Source of the DNA: Hydra vulgaris
Lineage: Eukaryota > Cnidaria > Hydrozoa > Anthoathecata > Hydridae
Assembly: GCF_038396675.1 (NCBI RefSeq)
Contig: NC_088921.1
Span: 12,572,501-12,636,500 of the forward strand
Length of the DNA stretch: 64,000 nt
Reading direction: 5' to 3'
The notes under the pieces: model-generated
What the model was told of the DNA's origin: nothing
Database searches by the model: none
What the model saw: only the letters and a program-made list of their open reading frames with translations
In this document: positions 11,040-23,042 of the stretch, one piece after another
Numbering within the stretch: position 1 is the first letter of the stretch
Layout of the letters: each line of letters starts with the position of its first letter
Made by a program: the position numbers and the translations under genes

Positions 11040-12400
11040 TTTTAGGGTGTCAATGAGGTATATACATGTTTAAAATACTCCCATATTTTAACAGAAGGAG
11101 GGCAGTAGGCAAAGATATGAATGTTGTCCTCAAATTTACCACAAGTTTTGCATTTGTTGTTTTTAACAATCTGTTGCCTTGTGCTTTTGGCAAGTTAGGC
11201 CACAGAAGGTAGACTGTTATGTAAAAAACGAAAGAGGGTATTTTTTGTCGGTCCGGTTGCGTGGGGGGTAAAGTTTTTTTTTCCAAATTTGGTTCAACGT
11301 TGTTTGGGTCATTGTTGTTTTTGTTGAACCGTTCCACAAAAGTTCTTTTATCTCGACTGTCTTTTTGTTTTTTGCTACTTCTAAGTAAATTTTTTTTTGT
11401 TTTCAGGGGGATGTTAAACAGGGAACCGTTTTTGTTTAATATTTCAATTGTAGTTTTGTTTTCCCAGTATTTTGGAAAATTGCTTCGTCTTAAAAAGTTC
11501 CAGCTTTGGTTTTGATTTGTAAATTTTATAAGTGAACTTGCCTACCAGTATTTTAAAAAGTAGTAATAATCGTAATTTTTCGCATTCTTTCAGTTGAAAG
11601 AGCGTTTTGAGGCAAAGTGTAAGACTTTGCTCCTTTGGAGATAAAATACCCCCGCTTTTGACGGGTAAGAAAAGTGTCTCTCTCTTGACCGGATTTAAAT
11701 TGGTCTTTTGCCACAGACTTTCGAAAATGGCTTTATGTAATCGTTCTATTACCCAATCGGGAATGGGCAATACGTTTGCCACACTTTTGACATTGCCAGC
11801 GTATTTATTAACATAGTCTTTCCCTTAAGTGACAAAGTACGTAGTCCTTGAAATTTGTGTTTTTTCTCTATTTTCTTTAGAGTTACTAACCAGTTGAAAT
11901 CGGAAGTGTAACTAGGTCTGGTGTAAAAAAAAACACCAAACATTTTGAAACCGGTATTATTGTTCCACTCTATGTTTTTCAATTCTGGGTACATTTTAGG
12001 ATCAAAAGTGCGAGACCCTTGATTTTTGCGCTCGATCTATGTGCGAGACCCTTGATTTTTGAGGCATTGATCACTAAACAACTTGCTTTTTCAAACAGTT
12101 TTACCTCTTTTGAAAAAATAGCGGACAGATTTTACGTCCTTAGCAAAAAAGTTTGAATCGTCTGCGTACTGTTGTAATTTAAGGGGTTTTGGTATTCCTG
12201 GTAGTGGGAAATCCTATATTCTGCTATCCGCTCTAACCACCAAAGCAAGAGCATCGGCGACAAAACGTACAGCAGAAGAGATAGTCACCTTGCTTGAATT
12301 CTCTTTCCGTAGGGAAGAAGACCGAAAAAAAATCGCATTTCAGAACAGATGCAAAAACTTCTGAATAAAGAGTGTTTTAATTTTTTTAATTGTAGTTAGC
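11040..12400 (-). pseudogene. L1/Tx1-like LINE RT C-terminal relic
   Basis: Read leftward: an RQGD-like turn (FKQGDYLF, about 12275-12300), then FVADALALVVRAD, LKLQQYADDSNFFAKDVKSV with an intact YADD box (12130-12190), and FEKASCLVINASKIKGL. Next come FNWLVTLKKIEKKHKFQGLR and LSLKGKTMLINTLAMSKVW (11749-11994), WQKTNLNPVKRETLFLP with VKSGGI (11444-11782), and a final segment at 11050-11337. Order and motifs match the RT and downstream region of L1/Tx1-clade LINEs, distinct from the CR1-like copies nearby. A short direct duplication (AATCAAGGGTCTCGCAC, near 12005-12060) interrupts the frame. Confidence 0.7.
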
Positions 12401-13989
12401 ATTTTCAATCACCAAGAAATGCTGAATCTGCCCCTCTTTGGAAAACCATTTAATCACCTGCAGCATTAGTTTTTAAATGTAACATTTGTGTAGAAATATG
12501 GATACTAAATTAAAAAAACAAAATCAAAATATAAAACCTACTAGGTGAAAATTCAACATCAGCTTCTCCTCCACTTTCAAATGATGTTTGTATTAAACTT
12601 TTCACCCTCTTGTTTTTTATTGGTTTTTCATTTGAAAACCTTTTCTTTAACTTATTTAACAATGTAATCCACAAAGACAATAAAGACAAACAAAGACAAA
12701 GATCAGTTGTATTTGTTTGGCTCGCAAAAAATAGAGTAAGGTTAGGTGAAATCATAATAGGCTTAAGGTTTAGAATAGCATGATTTAGATTTTAGAAGAT
12801 AAAATTACAGTTTTACTTTAAAACCAAAATGTTAATTTAAAACAAAGATTACATGTTTCGATGTCTTGTCATTTAGACAAGGGTATTTAATAACCAAAGA
12901 ATTGAACATCTCTCTGTCTTGGCTTGTTGGATACTAGTTACTGGATGTTAGGGCATGCGCATTCATAATTGTAGTTGATCCTCTGACCATCCGGTTATTC
13001 TGTTCAGCATTCATGCAGTTTCTTTTGGCAGCACTCGCAAATTCTAAGTCATGATATATAGAATACGATGCTCCAATATATTGTGACTGCTCTACTTGTA
13101 AAACTATATTTGTAGAAACATAAATCAAGCTGTAATTTGAATTTAACACTTTTTTATACTTATACTGAAAATGATTAAGTCAAAAAGTAACTTAAAAACA
13201 CTTTAAAACAGCAAATACTTCCAAAAGAAAAACTTTTAAAAAAATGCAGTTTTGATATAAAAAAAAGTATCTTATAAAGTAAAATAAAAGCAACCTTATT
13301 TTCTTATCGAGTATTTTTCTCATCACCATTAATGCCATTAAAAAGTCTTCCCAATGCAATGTTATTGCTTCTTATAAAAAAAATAATTATAATGCATTTT
13401 AAATTTTTTTTGACTAAATTTGAATTTCAACATGTATTACCATATACGGCAGAAACAGAAAAATATCTCTACTTATGATACACTAATATAAAATATAATT
13501 TACCTAATTTCTGCATCCAATATTTGAGAACATTTCGGACGTTTATTCTAATATACATCTTCTGATAATATTACATTAGTTAACTAAATTAAATTTTTTA
13601 ATAAAAAATTTCAAAATAAGTCAAATTAAAGTAGTAAATATAGAGAAGTTCTTTGGCTTACTAAAGTATTAGAAGAATTTTACTAAAGTAAAGTTTGTAT
13701 TTAACTAAAGTAAAAAGTAATGCTTTTTTATGCAAAATACCTTGAAATGTAAAAATTATTATCTTAAATCACCATGCTTACAAAGCAACAAACTATTTTT
13801 TTTGAGCTCTAATCTTTATTCAGTAGAAGTAGTGTTCATATGTATGTTGCTGATTATAGCAAAAGTTATAATCAGCAACATTTTACAGGACAAAGGGCAA
13901 GTGAACACGGTCCCCCTTGCTCCCGCTCTGCTTCTGGGCCTGGTTTAAATGGGTTTTACTAAAAACTCGTTTATTTGTTTTAAAATGGC
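12401..13989. other. Unassigned region with two short minus-strand open frames
   Basis: Two open frames on the minus strand (12510-12755 and 12934-13149) show no motif I recognise. The second, with YIGASYSIYHDLEFASAAKR and NAEQNNRMVRG, has non-random composition and may be a degraded piece of a repeat protein or an exon. The rest is A+T-rich. A hairpin lies at 13844-13881. The stretch 13890-13945 is unusually G+C-rich for the window. Confidence 0.35.
13844..13881. repeat. Perfect 15-bp stem hairpin
   Basis: ATGTTGCTGATTATA and its complement TATAATCAGCAACAT separated by 8 bases. Confidence 0.8.
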
Positions 13990-15540
13990 ATGTGAAGAAA
14001 ATAAATTATGGAAAAAATACTAAACAATATTTTTTTATAAGAATGATTTGTTTTCAGCAATGTGTCATTATTTTCAACCTTTTCTGCATATTCTGAGCAT
14101 TTTCTTAAATTAAATTTTACTAAGAACATAGCTGCCAAAGTTTTCAATGTAAGTTAGGATTTTCCTTTTGTCTAAATATCATTGGCAATCGAAAACAATC
14201 GCACTACGGAAGCGTTTGTACCTAGCAAACATGAAGCGGCATCCCCTAATTTAAGCAAATTGTTATAAGGAACGTGATTATTTTCGAAATGAGAAAAAAT
14301 TTTAACCATCTCTTGTCTCATTCCGCAGATTGTGAGTTCCAAGAAAAAACTTTACTTTTGTGCCATATAAATTTTTACGAGCATTTTTACGAGCATTTTT
14401 ACGAAATTTTTACGAAATTTTTACGAAATTTTTAGCAATGTATTGTAGCAATTATTAAATAGGGGATAATTAAGCATTTTTACGAATTTTTACGAGCAAT
14501 TGTTATCGAATGTGATTCCTATCGATTTTTTAAAAAAAAATTATAGTTTCAGTAATTTCAATTCACTTAACTTTACAGTTAAGTAAAAACCATTTAAAAA
14601 CTTCAACATGATTAAAGTGACGCGTCCACTTATCTATATATTCTCGACAGACACTGCAAAAAATGTCTACTTCTTTCAGAAATTGGTTTTTCAAATGATG
14701 ACTTTCTTCGGTAACTTGCCAATGCTGTCTTACCATGAAAGGAAGAAATTTTTCTATTTTTTTTTATAGATTTTAACAACCAGATGCAATTTTTATTGTT
14801 TTTGATAAAATAAGAGCATTGCAACCGATACCTATGATTTCACCGTTTAGCTTAACAAATAACATTTTGTGAATATTGTTATTACCGTTTCGTTTTAAAC
14901 CTCTGAAATTGGTATTGGTGTTGTCCGCAGAAATAGCCAAAACTTAAAAAAAATATTGTTAGCACTAATGCATTTAAAAACAACTTCTGATAAAATATCT
15001 GATTTTTCTCCATTTACACAATCCATGTTAATTAGTTGAATTTGCACTCCCTCTTTGACATCAAAATAACGAGTCAAATTGGATGCATTTTAACATCCTT
15101 GTGGTTTGATGCATTAGAAAGAATTGACAAATATAATGTTTTTAATAAAGCATTTCCTGAGATAGTTTCACAATATTTCTTGAACACGTTTACAATTATT
15201 GCTTCACATTTTGTACGCGCACAAGTCTGGGATTATAAAGTTTCTAAATTAGCTTTGATGTACAACCAGCTCTTCTAAACCTATGGTAGTGTTTGATTGT
15301 GTAAAATGCAATTGTTCCTTCTTGAATGGCTAATATATTTTCATTTTGACCAAAGCTCTGACTCATCATCAATTTTGTGATTTTGTTTGACGATATAGAA
15401 GCATCCAATGTCATTTTGTGTTTAATAGATTTGCAATGATCTTCAATTGCAGACCGTTTACGACTACTAATGTCAAATAGCCTTTGACAAATAGTACATT
15501 TGAGGAGCACATCTTTGATCTGCGTTAAAAAAAGAAACAT
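13990..15540 (-). pseudogene. hAT-type transposase relic
   Basis: Read leftward: an N-terminal zinc-finger-like block (15244-15540) has CTICQRLFDIS...IEDHCKSIKHK, then FGQNENILAIQEGTIAFYTI, a hydrophilic turn and TSKLI. Farther on come ASNHKDVK, RYFDVKEGVQIQLI (14895-15077) and IGIGCNALILSKTIKI (near 14800, the C-x2-H-like region with mutated cysteine or histidine). At 14060-14260 LLKLGDAASCLLGTNAS, VVRLFSIANDI and LTLKTLAAMFLVKFNL match the hAT C-terminal dimerisation domain (known pattern GTNASVERLFSIAN). Stops and frameshifts occur throughout. Terminal repeats and the 8-bp target duplication expected for hAT were not located. Confidence 0.75.
14371..14434. repeat. Short tandem repeat ATTTTTACGA(GC/A)
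   Basis: About six copies of an 11-12-bp unit within the hAT relic; the unit sits in what was coding sequence between the catalytic and dimerisation regions. Confidence 0.8.
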
Positions 15541-15779
15541 TTTTTTTTAATTATTAATAAATGTGTTTAACCTTATCAACTTACTATTCATTTTTTGAAT
15601 TTGATGTATAAATAGTTTTAAAAACCTTAAATTACTTCTTTACGAACACTTATTTTCATAAACTTCTTCTTTAAAATAAATCGCAAAGCGTTATTTACAA
15701 TAATTAGGGAAAAAAGACATTATAAGGCAAACAAATTTTGCGTAAAATAAGCGCATTTTCTTTGTTGGTGTTAAAAAAT
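15541..15779. other. Spacer, nothing recognised
   Basis: A+T-rich, no motif. Confidence 0.4.
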
Positions 15780-16840
15780 TTTCTCTCATGGAAATTTTAA
15801 AAACTTCTTTTTTTTTAAATTGTTAATTGGTAATCACGGGGAAAATGCAGTATTGCAAAAGTGTATTTATAAAAGGCGCGACGTGATTATCAGTTTTATT
15901 ATTCGAAAAATTAAAATTAAGATCACCTAATAAAGAAACGTGTTTTTTTACGAGCTTTGCTAACAAGTTGTTTAAGTGGTTTTCAAACTGATTGTTATTA
16001 CCATTTGGCGGTCTATATAATGCTGTTATAAATGTAATTTTATTTTTTAATTAATTTTTTCAAAATTAAATGACTCTCAATCAGGGTCACTTACTTTAAG
16101 GTTATCTACATGCTTAAAGTCAACGAGTTTTGGACAAAAATAGATACGCATCCCACCAATACCGTTTACTCTCGGTTGATGGATAGGTTTATATCCTGAT
16201 AAATGAAAGTTAGAATTAATCGTGTCTTGATGACAGCAAGTTTCTGTCAGACAAATTATACTAAACTTGTTATTTATATTAGTTAACATCAATTTTAAAT
16301 TTTCAAAGTTTATATTAACGTTTTTAATGTTTAACGTCGTAATAGGCCGTTTCTACTAAAATTTCGTCAATAAAGTTAATGTTTTTATCATCGTCATTAA
16401 TTATGTTTAGTGTGATTTTTTTCCTGTTACGCCAAAAACATTATTATTGTTGGCCTCAGCCATTTTAACAATAATAAGTAGAAATGTTATTTAAAACACA
16501 AAATACGAAAGGAAAATAAACTTTAAGCACTCTTATGTGATTTCTTTTTAATCTTTAACTACTAATTTATCATAAATAAAAACAGAATTATTACGGTTAA
16601 TTCTAAGAGTTCGCATTTCTTCAAAAAGATTTTCCCGTATGTTTAGGGTATACAAATACTAGTCTTCACTTTTAAATATTCTTGTTCCTTTTAATCTTTT
16701 TGAGTTCTTTAATAAGTTTATTTTTATTTATAGTTCAGTAGTTTTATTACGATCAATATGGGTTTACTTTGTCCAGTTTTGATTTGACCATTGTGCTTCA
16801 TAGATACCTACTGTTATGAAAAATAGAAGACTGCTTCTTG
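15780..16840 (-). pseudogene. LINE relic: ORF1 end and ORF2 endonuclease
   Basis: Read leftward: an ORF1 C-terminal end near 16540-16830 has QIKTGQSKP, LLNYK and IRENLFEEMRTLRINRNNSVF plus IYDKLVVKD, a pattern common at the end of LINE ORF1 proteins. Then an ATG at about 16463 (MAEANNNNVFGV) starts ORF2. At 16077-16292 the endonuclease shows NFENLKLMLTNINNKFSI and CLTETC. Farther (15800-16030) it shows TALYRPPNGNNNQFENHLNN, LLAKLVKKHVSLLGDLNFNF and HVAPFINTLLQY. ALYRPPN and LLGDLN are the conserved catalytic regions of the apurinic endonuclease fold. The RT domain is absent. Several frame breaks are present. Confidence 0.7.
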
Positions 16841-16859
16841 ATGATGAACCACATAGGGT

Positions 16860-17960
16860 CATAAACGCGTATAATGTATGTTGCTATAGTTACCAAAGTT
16901 GAGGATTCGTAATAGAAATATATAATTTGAGGATCCTGTTGGCTGTAGTAAGCCATCTAGAATGAGCCAGTTCTCCAGTGCTATTCCAGATTGACAAAAC
17001 AAGTGCCACTTAGTACAGTTGGCAGATGTCAAAAAGGTAAAGCTGATCTGTAATGAGCACTTTTCTGTCTACTTCTGGCATTTCTACATCATGGTTTATA
17101 GGTTGAAAATCAACAACCTCTAAGATCTCACAAGTTTCAAGGGACTTTCCAATAAAACCTGAATAGTATCTAAAACCAGTTGTTGATCCATCCAATTCTG
17201 AAAACCAATGACGTAGTGCAAGCTCATTTGCATGTAAAAAACAAATTATCCATTGTAGAGAGTCTGGTCTTTTTTGCCATTAAAATGCAACGCCTTTACT
17301 TTGACTTCACTAACTTTCAAGTTATCCTTGGCTTTCATGCGCTCACGCCTTATCTTGCTCCGTTAAATAACATATTTTTTTTCATAATTTGAAATAATAC
17401 CAATATCTTCAAGTACAGCTAATGCCAAAGCTGCAGCAGATCTGTCATATTCCATGGCTATCGTAGACTAATGAAAGAGAAGCAAGTGACAATCGCATTT
17501 GTTTTGAAGATAATAATGGTGATAGAGGAGTGTTTTCAACTATAGCAGACCGTTTTAAAGTACTGAGTAATAGGAGTAACGATAGAATCTAGTTGCACTG
17601 CATCATTAAGGTTTGAGCTCTATTTGCTTTGGGTATACTGAAGTTTTGTAACTTTCTGTCAATCGATCCAATACCCATTTTACGTTCAGTCTTTTGATCC
17701 TACAGAAAAGTGTGCTTTATAGCTGGTACCATATTAAATTTTGCACCGTATCATTTTTTGAGATCTTTGCATTCGCAAGCAGATATATCAAAGAGTCTAG
17801 CTAGTTTGTCCTAATAGAACTGAAAGTTATTTTTTTAATTTACTCTGTCAGCAATTATACTTTTTAGCAGCTTTTTGCTCTTCTCAAATAGGTTATAAAC
17901 TCTCTTTGTTAATAATGTAAATTATGACACGGTACGTATGTTGTATTTTGCCCTAATTTT
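16860..17960 (-). pseudogene. Family A-like transposase relic (HSRW branch)
   Basis: Read leftward in broken frames: DRSAAALALAVLEDIGII (about 17400-17450), resembling the DRxAAxxASAVLxDVGI region of this metazoan repeat family. Then LDGSTTGFRYYSGFIGKSLE, VVDFQPIN and TDQLYLFDICQ (17010-17195), ending in ELAHSRWLTTANRILKLYI (16920-16975). The HSRW block corresponds to the HARW block of the Family A relic at 20449-22690, so the two share ancestry, although sequence similarity is otherwise low. Catalytic residues cannot be assigned. Function as a transposase is inferred from motif recurrence, not shown. Confidence 0.5.
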
Positions 17961-18229
17961 TAAGACCTGCATTGCTGTTGAAGCTGCTTCATTATTTTTG
18001 TTGGCCAGGAAGTTTATGTAAAGTTTTATTATAACATTAATATTATTTGAATAAATGATTTTAGTATAAATAGCTTACATTTTCTCGCAAATACATCAGA
18101 TGTCGCATCACATCTAGTTCTGTTGACAGCTGCACCTCAGAAAGCGGCTTTGAAAACCAAAAGATCGGATGACCTGTTTTAAATCTTAACATTCTATTTA
18201 TTGAAATAAATTTAGAAAAGTTTTAGTAT
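17961..18229. other. Spacer, nothing recognised
   Basis: A minus-strand continuation of the preceding relic into this stretch is possible but no motif was found. Confidence 0.35.
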
Positions 18230-18377
18230 TATATAGTACTATCATAGTAATTCATAGTAATTCATAGTATTATCATAGTATTATCATAGTATTATCATAG
18301 TATTATCATAGTATTATCATAGTAATTCATAGTATTATCATAGTAATTCATAGTATTATCATAGTAATTCATAGTAA
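18230..18377. repeat. Minisatellite of CATAGTATTAT / CATAGTAATT units
   Basis: About 13 units of 10-11 bp in mixed order. Confidence 0.9.
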
Positions 18378-18385
18378 AATCAAAG

Positions 18386-19130
18386 TAAACATAGCAAAGT
18401 AGAAACAAGTCAACACAAACCATATTCGACTAACTAATATTCTTAATAAATATATTATACATTATAACGAATTTATTATTCAATCATAAAAAGTATTATT
18501 TTTTACTAACAAAATAATCTTAATAACATTTGAAAATATGTGTATGCCTAATATTAAATTTCTTCAATTGAAACATCTTTCTCTTAAACGTGTATTAAAA
18601 AATTTAAAGAACTTTTTTAATACAAAAGTGATTATTTTGGTCATAGTACTAATGGATAACTTAAACATATCTAATATGTTTTTCACTTTGTAACTTCTAC
18701 TAAAGTAATAAATTTTAATGTAAAATTTACGAAAGCAATAACAAGTCGGATTAGTCAAAAATTACTGCAGGAGGTAATTCTTGTCAAATTTTGCTCATTT
18801 TCTTAAAGCTAATATAAAAACGAGGGATACAAGTTGTATTTCTGAATAATGTTATTTTCACTCCACCCTAGCCAGGAACGATAACTTCATAAATAAATTA
18901 GAAACAATCTTTAATTTTATCATTATTTAAAAGTAATAGTTTTATTTTTATGCTTAAACAGGTAAAGAAATATATTTGTACAATTAACAAACTTTACAAT
19001 ATCCAGAATCGACAACTAGCTATCTCATAACAAGTTCTGGACGTTTCTCTTTTAATAAGTTCCGCATAACAATCCGCAATATTAGGACATTAATTGCAGC
19101 AATAGGGTAATACGAGAAAACTATAACTTA
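18386..19130. other. Spacer, nothing recognised
   Basis: A+T-rich with no coding motif. Confidence 0.4.
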
Positions 19131-19299
19131 AGGCGGATTTCCACAATACAAAAACATTCGCGTGAAGCGAGTTTTTTAGTCAATAACCATGCGCATATGA
19201 AACATTTCTGACAAATTAACAGAAATGTTTTATCTGCGCATGTTTATCGACAAAAAAATTCGCTTTGCGCGAATTTTTTCATCTTGTGGAGTTCCGCCT
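19131..19299. mobile_element. MITE, Harbinger-like (TTA target duplication)
   Basis: Seen: the ends are AGGCGGATTTCCAC and GTGGAGTTCCGCCT. TTA stands directly outside each end (19128-19130 and 19300-19302). The two halves fold back over nearly their full length, including AACATTCGCGTGAAGCGA against its counterpart TTCGCTTTGCGCGAATTTTT and a central AGAAATGTT stem. A TTA duplication and no coding capacity fit a PIF/Harbinger-mobilised MITE. Confidence 0.8.
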
Positions 19300-19576
19300 T
19301 TAGTCAATAAATGGGCGTGGTACATTGTTTTAAAGTCAAATAACTGTAGTGATTTAAAATAAGGTATAATAGATTATCAGCCTTTTTAAGATTTTTTTTG
19401 CATCCGGTACCAACAGAAAGTCGAGTTAAACAAGTATGTCTTTTTTTCTAAGGATTTTGAATACTTCTAAATTTTCATTTAATGATTACAAGCAATATAT
19501 TAAGTATTTAATTTATATAGAAATTAAAAAAACGTATTAAAACTGTTTTTCAAATAACATAGTGGATATTTAAAAT

Positions 19577-19579
<3 letters not shown>

Positions 19580-19672
<93 letters not shown>
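19580..19672. repeat. (TA)n microsatellite
   Basis: TA dinucleotides with one ATG interruption. Confidence 0.95.
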
Positions 19673-19674
<2 letters not shown>

Positions 19675-19688
19675 AATATCATTGTGAT

Positions 19689-19701
19689 TGTGTGTGCGAG
19701 A

Positions 19702-19793
<92 letters not shown>
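19689..19793. repeat. (TG)n microsatellite
   Basis: About 50 TG units, unlike the (TA)n that dominates elsewhere. Cys-Val or Thr-His reading frames in it are artefacts. Confidence 0.95.
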
Positions 19794-19797
<4 letters not shown>

Positions 19798-20448
19798 GGG
19801 TGGGTCAAACGCAGCTTATTTTTGAAAATCAAAATGCACTGTTTTCCATATGCTCTGAGCGTACTCTAGGATCAATAAAAAATAAAATTTAACTTATTTG
19901 CTCAAAGTTTAGACCCCTGCTCAACGGGCTCGAAAGTTAAATTTTTGCCCCAAAAAGTCATATTATGAGTAGCTAAACCTCCTTAATTAATTTTTTTTAT
20001 ATTTTTGTTTTTGTTTAAGTGAATAAGGACATTTGTGTTATCAATTAAAACAACAATTCAGCAAAATAGAGACTATTAGCATAGCTTTAGGTGTTGTTTT
20101 GTAAGTTTTTTATGTTAAAACTTTGACCTGGTTTATCGAAAAAACCCGGTTTCTACGTAATGCTTGATTTAATAGCTAGCTATCGACAGCAGCAGAAATA
20201 TACAGCTAGGGATAGTTTTCTTATTGTGTTATAATTAGTTATGCACATATGTGGTTTTAGAAAGCTTTTTTTAGCATATTTGTAAATAATAATTACAATT
20301 TTTTAAAATTTTTTTTTAAAATCATGTTTTAAAAAAATTTTTTTTTATAAACTAACTTGAATAAATATATGACTTGACATAAATTGATGACTTGACATAA
20401 ATATATGAAATTAGATCACATAAACAATGTAATAATTAGATAACACAT
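19794..20448. other. Probable non-coding end of the Family A element
   Basis: No coding block. It begins AGGGTGGGTCAAACGC just after the microsatellite. A loosely similar GGGTCCAAC, inverted, lies near 22838, so these may be the decayed ends of the element at 20449-22690. That pairing is weak. Confidence 0.3.
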
Positions 20449-22690
20449 GTTAAATAATTTTTGACAACTTGCTTTAGTATTGACTAAAAATTTTTGTCTG
20501 TGACTTGAAATTGAAAGCATCAAACATTGCTTTAATTTCTCATCCTGGCACATGTGTGTAAAGTCTTCTATAAGCTTTACTCCTCTCTCAGCACAATCAT
20601 TTACTACAGTTAACTTTTCTATGGATTTTTTTAGGACTTGATGTCCTGAAAAATTATTCCAATCTTTAAAATAAAATATATACAGGCATTTTTAAATATT
20701 TTAAATGCTAAAAAATTTAATAAAATTAAATCAATTAAGAAAAAAACTTACTTTGAGCTAACTTGCATCCACTCTGTTTCTATAACGCATAGATTTAGCA
20801 GTTGAATTTGAATTCAACTTTGAGGTCCAACCAGCTCCCATAACTCTGAAATTTTTTTTATGGTAATGTTTGGAAAAGGTGGTTTTCCCAATAATAATCT
20901 TGAAGGTTTAAGGTATAAAAATAACTTTTTGGCAATTTTTTCTCTTGTGTTATTGTCTAGCGTTTCATCGCATATAGCAAGTACAGCATTTTGTTCTGTA
21001 AGAAACCATAAATGATTTTTTAAACTTTTAATTGTTTCAGTTAAAATTGGTTTATTAAATGATCTATACTTGATCATGTCCCTGATTGCACATAAATCTA
21101 AGCAAGGAGAATAGCCTGCCAACGGTGCTTTCAAAAACCATCTGGCATGAAATAACCCAGTAAATTCAGCAACTTGATTAACTGTTGCTATTTTTTCTGC
21201 ACTAATTATATCAAATTGTTGCAAATTAAATGTAAGCAGTTCTATTGTCATGTAGTAGATAGCTTTTGATAAAAATCTTGCATGATGAAAAGCTATAGGT
21301 TTACAAAACTTAAAATTTGCTAGTTTATCACTGCCTAGCCAAACTAGAGCAAGTTCTGCCAAATGCTTGTAGTCACCACGTGGAAAATTGTCTGTGAACA
21401 AGGAATATTCAAGATAAATTTTGGTTTCAAAAGCCTTTGAAAAAATGTAATTCAAATTTGTTAATATGATTTTTTTTTTAATTTAGAAAAAAGAAGTATG
21501 CAAATCTCTACCTTTTCTTCTAAAAATGTTTCTTTTTGCTTGCTCCATTCAAACCTGCTAAGGTTGTTCAAACTTATGTGCAGCTTTATAGTTTCCTAGA
21601 AATTTTGAATTTTTTTGAAAAGAATATTAACTGGTCCATTTGAAACCATATCAAAAACTGCAAGTGCTGCATGCTAGATAATGACAAATAAGAAAATAAA
21701 AAAGCCATTTGAACAGAACTTGAATTAAAGTATTTTATAAACAAACAATAGATAGTATGGTTCTAACCTTAATATGGAGCTCATATATGTAATGTTTTGT
21801 AAGCAAACCATTCTAACGGTATGCACATTCATTTTTCTAGCAATACACATGCACCCTGCATCGAGCCTTAATTTGATTCAATTATTTGAAGAGAAAAAAA
21901 TTAAAAAGCATAATGAAAACTCTAATAAAAACAAATCACAAAAGTAAAATACTAATAGTATTATACTAATAGGTGCACAAATTATTCTCACCTGTATTTG
22001 AAGATGTAGTGTCAAAACATACACTATGTATTAAATCCCAGAGGTTCCAAGATTCCAGTATTTCCTAAATAGTTTTGGCTTGTGTTATTCCACGACTATC
22101 TGTTATAGAAAAAATCCCAATAAGTTGTTCTTTATCAATACTAGGACTTGAAATCACTAGTGCTAAGCGCTCAACATTTCTATTTTCACCTGGTTTTCCC
22201 TGGGCTGTTATAATAAAAATTTCCTTTATTTTTAAACCATTTTCACTAATTGCATCATTTGAATGGATCTTTGCTGACTGAAGAGAAATATCAAAGTCCT
22301 TTAGGTTTCCACCAGCTGAGTTAATGACATTAGCCAAAGTAGCTGTATGTGCTGAACTCTGAATACCATATCTCTTTGCATATCTATAAAGCTTTAAAGT
22401 GTCATTAGAAAATCTTATATCATAAGATTTTCTTCAGTGACAAAACAACACAAGTGCTTTTAAGAAAATTACATCCTCCAAGGTTTTTGCAACCAATTTC
22501 AAAACTCCCATGGGGAAATTTGCAAGAAACTATATCACTGAGTTTAATTGTAACTTTTCTTTTCTTGCTTTAATTAGTTTGCCATGTAAATATTGCAGAA
22601 CTTGCTCTCTAGTAGGCAATTGAGATGATGGTAATATCTCAATGGTATCTTTTAGGGATGTGAGAAAATTTTGAAATTTCAAAACAAAAC
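20449..22690 (-). pseudogene. Family A transposase-like gene relic, nearly full length
   Basis: Read leftward. N-terminal half: LPTREQVLQYLHGKLIKARK (about 22560-22620), then NGLKIKEIFIITAQGKPGEN, VERLALVISS and EQLIGIFSITDSRG (22065-22337). Next is SVCFDTTSSNT (about 22000), a region with HYIYELHIK (about 21780, the HHxxE block with the first His lost), and a long intact C-terminal frame 20814-21455. That frame holds AFHHARFLSKAIYYMTIELL, GLFHARWFLKAPLAGYSPCL, LTEQNAVLAICDETLD and ISELWELVGPQS. It ends with KLTVVNDCAERGVKLIEDF (20590-20650). The motifs match a large uncharacterised metazoan repeat-protein family. D in CFDT, H in HxxE and E are candidate catalytic residues by inference. At least four frame breaks. 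Confidence 0.6.
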
Positions 22691-23042
22691 AAGATCATTT
22701 ACATAAATATATGGCTCTAATTTTGAATTTTCTAAAAATATAAAAATTATCTCTGTAGGTCAAGTACTTCGAAAGTTATGAGATTTTTAAGTTGCAATTT
22801 TTTATATATGGAGAGGCTATGAAAAGTTGGACCCAATTTTTTAATTTTTTTTGCAAAAAAATGTTTATTCGTCTAAATTTTTGTCTTCCAACTAAAAAAT
22901 CAAATATCAAAATAAAGCTTAGAGTACATTAAACAAATATTTAGTTATAAATATAAAACTGAATATATAATTAAAAAAATTAAAACTAAAAAGTGATATA
23001 TGTACAAACAAAATAATAAAAAAAACATTAAACTTTATTATT
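22691..23042. other. Spacer between two transposase-like relics
   Basis: A+T-rich; may hold the terminal sequence of one or both neighbours. No clear inverted repeat found. Confidence 0.35.

Noticed and set aside
11261..11515. Plus-strand open frame (Phe/Leu-rich)
   Set aside because: Antisense shadow of the L1-like relic, which has recognisable RT motifs on the minus strand.
13844..13881. Hairpin as a bacterial-type terminator
   Set aside because: Context is a eukaryotic genome; no T-run-dependent gene end is nearby, and similar hairpins are common MITE-like repeats here.
19684..19892. Cys-Val and Thr-His reading frames
   Set aside because: Translation of the (TG)n microsatellite.
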